A stretch of DNA of 64,000 bases from Rubrivivax albus (GTDB lineage Bacteria > Pseudomonadota > Gammaproteobacteria > Burkholderiales > Burkholderiaceae_C). The stretch is from contig NZ_SACT01000007.1 of assembly GCF_004016515.1 (NCBI RefSeq), positions 186,001 to 250,000 on the forward strand, written 5' to 3'. The number at the start of each line of letters is the position of its first letter. Within the stretch, counting starts at the first letter, position 1. Shown here one piece after another: positions 54,925-64,000 of the stretch. The position numbers were made by a program, and so were the translations under genes. Under the pieces are notes generated by a model. That model saw only the letters and a list, made by a program, of their open reading frames with translations. It was not told the DNA's origin and searched no databases.

Positions 54925-55254
54925 TCAGTCCTGGTTGCGGATCGTCGGGTCGATGCTCAGGCGCCGGCCACTGGCCTGGTGCATCACCGTCACCGTGTAG
55001 CTGTAGTCGCCCTTGCTCTCCACCGTGTCCAGCAGCGCCGCCGACTGCGGTGCCAGCGTCCACGACGCGTAGGGGAAGCTGCTGCCGGGCTGGCTGACCA
55101 CGACGGCGCCGCTGTCCGGGAAGACCCAGCCGTCGGTGACGAGCCGGAAGTTGATCAGCACGTTGCTGCCGCTGACGGCGGCCGGGTCGGGCGTGCAGCG
55201 CACGACGTTCTCGCCGGACACGGTGACGAAGACGAGCTTGACGGCATCGGACAT
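54925..55254 (-). CDS. small hypothetical beta-rich protein
   Basis: A 109-residue protein not recognised. There is no signal peptide. The content is rich in Val, Ser and Thr strands (KLVFVTVSGENVVRC, NVLINFRLVTDGWVFPDSGAVVV, YSYTVTVMHQASG), like a small immunoglobulin-type fold. GGGAG lies 7 bp before the ATG, and the frame has normal codon bias, so it is likely real. Its stop abuts the convergent DUF364 stop with no spacing. Confidence 0.65.
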   Translation of the reverse strand: MSDAVKLVFVTVSGENVVRCTPDPAAVSGSNVLINFRLVTDGWVFPDSGAVVVSQPGSSFPYASWTLAPQSAALLDTVESKGDYSYTVTVMHQASGRRLSIDPTIRNQD

Positions 55255-55365
55255 GGTGTTCTCCCTGGGTTGAGTCGGTGCGAGGCGAGGCGTGGGCCTC
55301 TGCGCACCGCGGCCATTGTCTGCGTCACCGCGCAGGGCGGCCAAGCGCAGGCCCGGGGCCGCGTG

Positions 55366-58070
<2,705 letters not shown>

Positions 58071-58074
<4 letters not shown>

Positions 58075-58634
58075 CGCAGCGTCATCGACAGGAACAGCCG
58101 CGCCTTGGCCCAGTCGCGCTGCACGGTGCGTTCGGTCAGGCCCAGGTTGGCCGCGATCTCGGCTTCCGACAGGCCGCCGAAGTAGCGCAGCTCCACCACC
58201 TGGGCCAGCCGCGGCTCGGCCGCGGCCAGGGCATCCAGCGCCTCGTGCACGCGCAGGACCTCGTCGTCGTGGGCCATCAGCTGGTCGCCCAGCTGCTCGG
58301 ACTGCGCCGTGTCCAGCACCAGGTGCTCGGCGCCGGCGCCGCGGCGTTCGGCCAGGCGGGCGCGCACGGTGTCCACCACGATGGTGCGCATGGCCTTGGC
58401 CGCGTAGGCCAGGAAGTGCCCCCGGTCCGGGAACACGGCGTCCCCCTGGGCCTGGATGCGCAGGTAGCTCTCGTGCACCAGGGCGGTGGTGTCGAGCAGG
58501 GTGAGTTCTCCGGACTGGCGCAGACGGCTGCGCGCCAGCTGCTTGAGTTCGGCATACAGCAGGGCGAAGGCGCGGTCGGCCGCGCTGGCATCGCCGGCGC
58601 CGGCGGCATGGAGCAAGGTCGTGATGTCGGACAT
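58071..58634 (-). CDS. ECF-family RNA polymerase sigma factor (kinase-linked group)
   Basis: A 187-residue sigma factor. Region 2 (about 22-90) has FALLYAELKQLARSRLRQS and RGHFLAYAAKAMRTIVVDTVRARLAERR; region 4 (about 130-185) has LAQVVELRYFGGLSEAEIAANLGLTERTVQRDWAKARLFL. The pattern matches the Sig-70_X6/ECF43-like subgroup, commonly next to Ser/Thr kinases rather than anti-sigma factors. It is coupled to the kinase gene. No clear target promoter was found in the window. Confidence 0.9.
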
Positions 58635-58826
58635 CGGCGTCGTTTGGCGTCGGTGCGCACTGTAGCGGCACAGTGGATGTCGGGTTTCACCACGGCATTG
58701 CGTTGTACCCAGAGAGGGACGTCTGGCTGCGCATCAGGGAGGGTTGAAAGATCCGCACGCTGCCGGGCGGCCCCTCACCCTTGCTGCCTGCCTGTCCGAT
58801 CGCCAACACCCACCCGCATCGCACGC

Positions 58827-59339
58827 ATGTCGATCTCCAGCACCGCCGTCGTCTCCGGCCAGACCGGCTCCGTGGCGCCACCCGTGGCCCAGAACGCCTC
58901 CAACGACGCGGCCGCACGGGTGCCGCCACCGGGGCCGATCGCGCTGCTGTCGTCGTGGTCGGCGCTGGACGGCTGGCGCGAGCCCCGTGCTGGCCGCTGC
59001 CGGCGGCTGGGCCGGTCGACCCGTCTGCTGCGGGTGGCGGTGACGCCGGCCACGGTCCCGGGTCACCCGCTGGAAGCGCCCGTGCTGGCCAGGCTGGTGG
59101 CCGCCTGTGCACACCGCCTGCGCGCGTCGGTGCGTGCCACCGACCACGTGGCACGCATCGGCGAGCATGGCATGGCGGTGCTGCTCGACGACGCCGGCGC
59201 GCAGGCGGCCGCCGACCGCCTGGTGCGCGTCTGCCAGGGGCCCTACCGGATCGACGACCAGCGCCTTGTCCTGCGTGTGCTGGTGGACCTGGAGCAGACG
59301 CAGGCCGCAGGGCCGAAGCCACCGGCCGTGCAGGCGTGA
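58827..59339 (+). CDS. degenerate GGDEF-domain protein
   Basis: A 170-residue protein of which residues about 70-160 align by eye to the second half of a GGDEF domain: LVAACAHRLRASVRATDHVARIGEHGMAVLLDDAGAQAAADRLVRVCQGPYRIDDQRLVLRVLVDLEQ. The active RxGGDEF site is replaced by RIGEHGM and the first half of the domain is missing. It cannot make c-di-GMP; it is either a decayed gene or a small binding protein. The start is uncertain. Confidence 0.6.
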   Translation: MSISSTAVVSGQTGSVAPPVAQNASNDAAARVPPPGPIALLSSWSALDGWREPRAGRCRRLGRSTRLLRVAVTPATVPGHPLEAPVLARLVAACAHRLRASVRATDHVARIGEHGMAVLLDDAGAQAAADRLVRVCQGPYRIDDQRLVLRVLVDLEQTQAAGPKPPAVQA

Positions 59340-59407
59340 CGGTGGTGCTTGACCCGAAGGCGCCGCCCGGCCCGCACGCCTGAATCCACTCTTGCGCGCG
59401 AGGCGCG

Positions 59408-60490
59408 CTACATCAGCGAGACGCTCTTGATCTGGGCAAAGAGAACCTGGCCCGGATGGAGCTGCAGCGCCTCGGCGCTGCGCCGCGTCACGCGGGCCAG
59501 CAGCGGTGCGGCGGACGTGTCTGCGGCCGATTGGCCACAGACCAGTCGCACCGTCGCGGTCTGGCCCTGGGCATGTACATCGGTCACGACTCCGGGCAGC
59601 ACGTTGAGGATGCTCGTGCGTGCCGGTCGTTCGACGACCAGGCTCACGTCGCGTGCCGGCACGCGCACGCGGACCGGCGCACCGATCTCGCGCGCCACGC
59701 GGCCCAGCCACAGCGTGCCCCCGGCAAACCGCACCTGGCTCAGGCCGTAGGCCTCGTCGTGCGCGGCCACGGTGGCGTCGATGACGACACCGGCTTCGTC
59801 CGGCCCGGCCCAGGCCAGGTCGGGCCGGGCCAGCAGCGCGTGCAGCGGCCCGGCGGCGCGCACGCGGCCGGCGTCCAGCAGCAACAGGTGGTCGGCCAGG
59901 CGGGCCACCTCGTCGATGGCGTGGGTGACGTACACCACAGGCAGCGCCAGCGTGCGCGACAGCCGCTCCAGGTAGGGCAGGATCTCGGCCTTGCGCGGGG
60001 CGTCCAGTGCCGCGAGCGGTTCGTCCATCAGCAGCAGCTGCGGCCCGGTGGCCAGCGCGCGCGCAATGGCCACGCGCTGGCGCTCGCCGCCGGACAGCGT
60101 GGCCGGACGGCGGGCCATCAGCGCGCCGATGCCCAGCAGGTCCACCAGCGCCGGCAGGTCCACGCGCGCACCGTCGGCGCCGGCGCGGCGGCGGCCGTAG
60201 GCCAGGTTGGCGGCCACGTCCAGGTGGGGGAACAGGGCCGACTCCTGGATCACGTAGCCCAGCGAGCGCTGGTGCGGCGGCACGAAGCGGCCGGCGGCAT
60301 CGTCCTGCCAGACCTCATCGCCCAGCGCGACCCGCCCCGCGGCCCGCTCCAGCCCCGCCAGCGCACGCAGCAGCGTCGTCTTGCCGCAGCCGCTGGGGCC
60401 GAACAGCGCCGTCACGCCTTGCATCGGCAATGGCAGCGCGACGTCGAGCGTGAAGTCGCGGCGCGCCAGGCGCAGGCTGAGGTCGATCAT
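59408..60490 (-). CDS. modC: Molybdate ABC transporter ATP-binding protein ModC
   Basis: A 360-residue ATPase: Walker A GPSGCGKTT, signature LSGGERQRVAIARAL, Walker B LLLMDEPLAALD and switch His in VYVTHAIDEVARLADH. The C-terminal part (about 290-355) is a molybdopterin-binding (MOP) domain with RVRVPARDVSLVVERPARTSILNVLPGVV, which regulates ModC in response to bound molybdate. The ATG overlaps the modB stop (ATGA). Confidence 0.94.
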   Translation of the reverse strand: MIDLSLRLARRDFTLDVALPLPMQGVTALFGPSGCGKTTLLRALAGLERAAGRVALGDEVWQDDAAGRFVPPHQRSLGYVIQESALFPHLDVAANLAYGRRRAGADGARVDLPALVDLLGIGALMARRPATLSGGERQRVAIARALATGPQLLLMDEPLAALDAPRKAEILPYLERLSRTLALPVVYVTHAIDEVARLADHLLLLDAGRVRAAGPLHALLARPDLAWAGPDEAGVVIDATVAAHDEAYGLSQVRFAGGTLWLGRVAREIGAPVRVRVPARDVSLVVERPARTSILNVLPGVVTDVHAQGQTATVRLVCGQSAADTSAAPLLARVTRRSAEALQLHPGQVLFAQIKSVSLM

Positions 60491-61149
60491 GTGCCGGCGA
60501 GCGCGCGCGCCGCGCGCCGGTTGCCCAGGTACAGCGCCATCAGCACAACCAGCGCGAAGGCCACCATGCCGGCGGCCAGGCGGTGGGCGTCGGCGAACTC
60601 CAGTGCCTCCACGTGCTCGAACACCGCCACCGACAGTACGCGCGTCTCGCCCGGGATGTTGCCGCCGATCATCAGCACCACGCCGAACTCGCCCACGGTG
60701 TGCGCGAAGCCCAGCACGCTGGCCGTCAGCAGGCCCGGGCGCGCCAGCGGCAGCACCACACTGAAGAAGCGGTCCAGCGGCCCGGCGCGCAGCGTAGCGG
60801 CGGCCTCCATCAGCCGTGCCGGGATGGCCTCGAAGGCCTGCTGCAGCGGCTGCACGACGAAGGGCAGCGAATACAGCACCGACGCCACCACCAGCCCGCC
60901 AAAGGTGAACGGCAGCCGCGCAAAGCCCAGCGGCCCCTGCGGCCCCATCAGCAGCAGCAGGTAGAAGCCCAGCACCGACGGCGGCAGCACCAGCGGCAGC
61001 GCCACCAGCGACGCCACCAGCGGCTTGAAGCGCGAGCGCGTGCGCGCCAGCCACCAGGCCAGCGGGGTGCCGACGATCAGCAGCAGCAGCGTGCTCAGGC
61101 CTGCGAGCATCGCGGTCAGGCGGACGGCGCTCCAGTCGGCCGGGGTCAT
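60487..61149 (-). CDS. modB: Molybdate ABC transporter permease ModB
   Basis: A 220-residue permease with five membrane helices. LPLVLPPSVLGFYLLLLMGPQGPLG, SLPFVVQPLQQAFEAIPARLMEAAATLRAGPLDRFFSVVLPLARPG (EAA loop) and FAHTVGEFGVVLMIGGNIPGETRVLSVAVFEHVE are ModB hallmarks. It starts 33 bp after modA. Confidence 0.94.
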   Translation of the reverse strand: MTPADWSAVRLTAMLAGLSTLLLLIVGTPLAWWLARTRSRFKPLVASLVALPLVLPPSVLGFYLLLLMGPQGPLGFARLPFTFGGLVVASVLYSLPFVVQPLQQAFEAIPARLMEAAATLRAGPLDRFFSVVLPLARPGLLTASVLGFAHTVGEFGVVLMIGGNIPGETRVLSVAVFEHVEALEFADAHRLAAGMVAFALVVLMALYLGNRRAARALAGT

Positions 61150-61182
61150 GCGCGTGGGCAGAGCCGGTGGGGCATCGGAGGC

Positions 61183-61944
61183 TCAATCGGCCAACGCGTA
61201 GCCGTAGCCGGCGATCAACGCCCGCGCGTCGGCGTCACGCAGGAACTGCAGCAGCGCATGGGCCGCCGGGTTGGCCTGGCCGCGGCGCAGCAGCACCACG
61301 TCCTGGCGGATCTCGGGGTAGTACGCCTGCGGCACGCGCCACAGCGAGCCCGACGCCGGCTGCCCCGGCGCCTGAACCTGGGACAACGCCACGAAGCCGA
61401 GCTCGGCATTGCCGGTGGCCACGAACTGGAAGGCCTGGCCGATGCTGTCGCCGGTGACGAGCTTCGGCGCAACCTGCGCGACGAGGCCGCGCTTGTGCAG
61501 CACTGCCATCGCCGCGGCGCCGTAGGGCGCCAGCTTGGGGTTGGCAATGGCCAGGCGCTGCCAGCCCGTGCCCGACAGCACGCGGCCGTCGGCGTCCACG
61601 CGGCCCGGGTCGGGGCTCCACAGGACCAGCTGACCGATGGCGTAGGTGAAGCGGTGGGCGGCCTGGGCATGACCTTCGGCCACCAGGCGCTCGGGCGTCT
61701 TGGCATCGGCCGCCAGCAGCAGCTCGAACGGTGCACCGGCCACGATCTGGCTGTACAGCCGGCCGGTGGAGCCCACCGACAGCGCCACCGTGTGCCCGGT
61801 CGCGGCGGTGAAGCGCTCGACGATCTGCGCCATCGGCCGCGCGAAGTTGGCGGCCACGGCCACGCGCACGTCGGCTGCCCGTGCCGAGACAGCCGCCACC
61901 AGCAGCAGACAGGACATGACGAGCAGGGCACGGCGCGACGGCAT
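61183..61944 (-). CDS. modA: Molybdate-binding periplasmic protein ModA
   Basis: A 253-residue protein. The signal peptide is MPSRRALLVMSCLLLVAAVSARA. The mature start DVRVAVAANFARPMAQIVERFTAATGHTVALSVGSTGRLYSQI, then FELLLAADAKTPERLVAEG and VTGDSIGQAFQFVATGNAELGFVALSQV, supply the oxyanion-binding Ser and main-chain groups. Tungstate would also be bound. With modB and modC it completes a molybdate importer, fitting the molybdenum theme of the 49-55 kb genes. Confidence 0.94.
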   Translation of the reverse strand: MPSRRALLVMSCLLLVAAVSARAADVRVAVAANFARPMAQIVERFTAATGHTVALSVGSTGRLYSQIVAGAPFELLLAADAKTPERLVAEGHAQAAHRFTYAIGQLVLWSPDPGRVDADGRVLSGTGWQRLAIANPKLAPYGAAAMAVLHKRGLVAQVAPKLVTGDSIGQAFQFVATGNAELGFVALSQVQAPGQPASGSLWRVPQAYYPEIRQDVVLLRRGQANPAAHALLQFLRDADARALIAGYGYALAD

Positions 61945-61962
61945 GGCCGGGATGCTAATGGT

Positions 61963-62346
61963 CTAGCGTCGACCCGGACGCCAGTGCCGCAGCGGCTTGG
62001 GCGCATGGGCGCTGATGGCGGACACCACCAGCAGCGTCCAGAACAGCCCCGGCGCCGCTGCCGGCCAGGCCAGCATCGACGCCACCGCCACCAGCTTGGC
62101 GAGCACCACCGCGCCGGCCAGTTCGGTCGGCGAGATCCGGCGGTCCACCAGTTCGCTGGCGAACAGCCCCAGTCCGCTGAGCAGGGTCAGCCAACCACCC
62201 CCGGCGCCCACGGGCGCACCGAGCAGCGCCGCGCCAAGCCAGACCACGCCCGCCAGGTGGGCGGTGCGCAGCACGATGCCGACCCAGCGACGCCATTCCG
62301 CCGGCTTCGGGGGCCTGGGCGGCCTCGAGATGGGCGCCGACGTCAC
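61963..62346 (-). CDS. small hypothetical membrane protein
   Basis: A 127-residue protein with about four hydrophobic segments (VWLGAALLGAP, WLTLLSGLGLFASELV, LAGAVVLAKLVAVASMLAW, LFWTLLVVSAISAH) and a basic C-terminus. It starts with a GTG that overlaps the DUF2145 gene stop (GTGA). No family is recognised. Confidence 0.7.
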   Translation of the reverse strand: MTSAPISRPPRPPKPAEWRRWVGIVLRTAHLAGVVWLGAALLGAPVGAGGGWLTLLSGLGLFASELVDRRISPTELAGAVVLAKLVAVASMLAWPAAAPGLFWTLLVVSAISAHAPKPLRHWRPGRR

Positions 62347-63287
62347 AGCGCGCGCACCTCGTCACCCGGCTCCGGCACGCAGTCCTCCGGCAGCGGCGTG
62401 CCGTCGCGCCGCATCACCACGCGATCCTCGGCGAAACACAAGGTCACGCGCCGAGCGCCGGGCCAGCGCGCCAGCGCGAAGGCCTCCAGCGAACGCGGCA
62501 AGCTGAGCTCGAAGACCAGCGAGTACCGGTCTTCTTCCGGCCGGTCGTCCAGCCGCACCCAGGGCACGAAGCCGGCGGCGAACATCACCGCGTGCGAACC
62601 GGCGTCCACGGACGCGGGCACGTAGCCCGCCTCTCGCAGCCAGTCCTGGGCGCGGGCGCGCAGGTCCTCGCCGTCGGGCAGATGGCCTTCGGCGGTGGCC
62701 ATCAGCTCGGCCAGCCACTGGTTGCAGTTCTGGTACTGCAGGCTCCAGGCGTGGGCGTTGGCGCTGTAGCGGGCGGCCAGCAGGCGCAGGGCGCGCGGGC
62801 GGTCCAGCGCGGCAGCCCCCAGCCGGCGCGCGGCGTCGGGCGGCGGCAGCAGCAGCGAGATGAAGCCGCGGTCGGGCGCGTGCAGGCCGGCCACGAAGCC
62901 GGCCAAGCCCTGGTCGTAGAGGCGCGGCTGGGCGGCGTCGCAGTCGTAGTAGAGCTGGCGCACGGCCCAGCGCGAGCCGGCGCCATCGGCCAGCGCCAGC
63001 CCGGCATGCGAGTAGCGCACGCCGAAACGCGACAGGTCCAGCCCGGAGCGCGCCACCAGCGCGACGCCATGGGCCTGGGTGTCCAGCACCTGGCGCACGA
63101 CGGCGGCGAAGCGCAGCAGCCGGTCGTGCTGGGCCGCGCTCAGCGGGGGGGTCTGACCACAGACCCCTGCGATCAGCGAACCTGCGGTCGCCGGTCCTGT
63201 CGCCAGCACCAGGGCGAGCATCAGGGCGAGCACCATGGCGGGCGCCAAGGCGAACGACAGCCCGACGACGCCGCGCCGGCGGGCCAT
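62343..63287 (-). CDS. DUF2145 domain-containing exported protein
   Basis: A 314-residue protein with a hydrophobic N-terminal signal (VVGLSFALAPAMVLALMLALVLATGPATAGS). The mature part matches DUF2145: VALVARSGLDLSRFGVRYSHAGLALADG with a His-containing SHAG motif, WAVRQLYYDCDAAQPRLYDQGLAGF, and NAHAWSLQYQNCNQWLAELM with NCNQ. The Cys/His pattern hints at an NlpC/P60-like fold. It lies in a four-gene coupled set running past the window edge. Confidence 0.83.
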   Translation of the reverse strand: MARRRGVVGLSFALAPAMVLALMLALVLATGPATAGSLIAGVCGQTPPLSAAQHDRLLRFAAVVRQVLDTQAHGVALVARSGLDLSRFGVRYSHAGLALADGAGSRWAVRQLYYDCDAAQPRLYDQGLAGFVAGLHAPDRGFISLLLPPPDAARRLGAAALDRPRALRLLAARYSANAHAWSLQYQNCNQWLAELMATAEGHLPDGEDLRARAQDWLREAGYVPASVDAGSHAVMFAAGFVPWVRLDDRPEEDRYSLVFELSLPRSLEAFALARWPGARRVTLCFAEDRVVMRRDGTPLPEDCVPEPGDEVRAL

Positions 63288-63291
63288 CGGG

Positions 63292-63744
63292 TCAGAGCGT
63301 GACGCGGCGCAGGTCGAGGTCGTGCCGCCAGTCGTCGGCCAGGGCGACGAAGAACGGCTCGGCCACGTCGGCAGCGTCCGTCACGCGGGCGAACGCCAGG
63401 CCATAAGGCCGGTCCTGGACGGCCACGCGCTCGCCGGGCGCCAGCGTGACGGCGGCCACCGGCAGCGTCAGCGTGAAGCGGCGGTCGACATCGGCCACCG
63501 CCTGCAGCTGCACCGCCTGCCGCCCATCGGGCAGCGGCGCCACGGCCAGCACACGGTACTCGCCCGCGGCGGCCGTCTGCTTGCCGGAACTGGCGTCGCT
63601 GGAGCCGCCGATCGAATCCGACAGGCTGCCCACCGACGCCGACCCGGCGCTGGACGCGGACGACGCGAAGCTCTCGGCCGCAGCCGGCAGCGCCACACCG
63701 GCCGCGACGAGCGCGGCCACGACGAGGGGAAGACGGGTGTTCAT
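63292..63744 (-). CDS. Ser/Ala-rich exported hypothetical protein
   Basis: A 150-residue protein with signal peptide MNTRLPLVVAALVAAGVALPAAA. A low-complexity Ser/Ala/Gly stretch (residues about 25-55) is followed by a beta-rich module (YRVLAVAPLPDGRQAVQLQAV, RFTLTLPVAAVTLAPGERVAV). It ends 4 bp before the DUF2145 start. Function unknown; the pairing with DUF2145 suggests a joint envelope role. Confidence 0.72.
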   Translation of the reverse strand: MNTRLPLVVAALVAAGVALPAAAESFASSASSAGSASVGSLSDSIGGSSDASSGKQTAAAGEYRVLAVAPLPDGRQAVQLQAVADVDRRFTLTLPVAAVTLAPGERVAVQDRPYGLAFARVTDAADVAEPFFVALADDWRHDLDLRRVTL

Positions 63745-63757
63745 GGTGTGCAGGATA

Positions 63758-64000
63758 TCAGCCGCCGCCGCGCTGGATCGTGAGGTCGAAGCGTTTCATG
63801 AAGGCCTGCCGGTCGGCACTGTCCACACCGTCGAAGCGGTAGTGCACGGCCAGGCGTGGCAGGCGGATGAGCGCGATCTGGCGGGGCGGCATCACGGTCC
63901 AGGCCAGCTGAAGCCTGCCACTGCCGATGGCGATCTCGGCCCGGCCGTCGCCCACCGTCAGCCCATGGCCCTGCGCGGCGCGCGGCAGCAGCTGCAGCCA
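63758..64000 (-). CDS. C-terminal part of a hypothetical protein (5' end outside the window)
   Basis: The frame stays open to the right edge. The visible 80 residues end with RLAVHYRFDGVDSADRQAFMKRFDLTIQRGGG. Moderately hydrophobic beta strands alternate with basic residues. A GTG at 63955 is probably internal. It precedes the Ser/Ala-rich gene by 13 bp on the same strand and belongs to the same cluster. Confidence 0.6.
   Translation of the reverse strand, partial: WLQLLPRAAQGHGLTVGDGRAEIAIGSGRLQLAWTVMPPRQIALIRLPRLAVHYRFDGVDSADRQAFMKRFDLTIQRGGG

Overview
The window looks like a chromosomal segment of a betaproteobacterium of the order Burkholderiales, probably the Rubrivivax/Leptothrix/Ideonella (Sphaerotilaceae-like) group. 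The grounds are very high GC with strong GC3 bias, dense operons joined by ATGA/GTGA/TGATG overlaps, a PEP-CTERM protein, an HU protein with a Lys/Ala-rich tail, an anthranilyl-CoA type pathway, and an intergenic hairpin element of a kind I recall from that group. No tRNA, rRNA, CRISPR array, transposase or prophage was seen. About sixty genes are supported; two are cut by the window edges.

Layout. 0-3.6 kb: end of an amino-acid ABC binding protein, then ybgC-tolQRA with no tolB/pal behind it. 3.6-11.7 kb (minus): a tightly coupled ynjB-ynjC-ynjD-ynjF operon continuing into a VTT-domain/disulfide-oxidoreductase fusion, a DUF3047 protein and a SelD-N-terminus-like flavoprotein. 11.7-14.0 kb (minus): a bufferin-type copper RiPP operon (DUF2282 precursor, DUF692 MNIO enzyme, DUF2063 partner, DoxX). 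14.1-36.4 kb: a pyroglutamate/glutamate region with pyroglutamyl-peptidase, a fused ATP-dependent 5-oxoprolinase, NAD-glutamate dehydrogenase, the unrelated PxpABC 5-oxoprolinase, a DUF1445 protein, a LysR regulator, an Asp/Glu racemase and two TRAP transporters. 36.5-41.6 kb: a long GspE-like ATPase, tandem hairpin repeats, a tailed HU protein and a TPR-GGDEF protein. 41.6-47.4 kb: a 2-aminobenzoyl-CoA (or salicylyl-CoA) catabolic operon with its MarR regulator and a perfect palindromic operator. 47.4-49.0 kb: two exported proteins. 49.0-54.9 kb: XdhC and a ModE-like/periplasmic-binding-domain regulator, divergent from a MoxR ATPase, a VWA protein and a DUF4213/DUF364 protein. 54.9-59.3 kb: a small unknown protein, an ECF sigma factor coupled to a Ser/Thr kinase, and a degenerate GGDEF fragment. 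59.4-61.9 kb: modABC molybdate transport. 62-64 kb: a DUF2145 secreted-protein cluster running off the window.

How the genes work together. Pcp releases pyroglutamate from peptides, OplAH and PxpABC both hydrolyse it to glutamate at ATP cost, and NAD-GDH feeds glutamate to 2-oxoglutarate; the TRAP transporter in the pxp operon is a good candidate pyroglutamate importer. The 49-62 kb block is rich in molybdenum-related functions (XdhC, ModE-like sensor, MoxR/VWA pair, ModABC), suggesting that the MoxR-VWA-DUF364 module matures a metalloenzyme encoded elsewhere. The most attractive poorly described systems are the ynj-plus-oxidoreductase operon, the MoxR-VWA-DUF364 module, and the doubled pyroglutamate system. 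All names come from reading the sequence; no database search was run.
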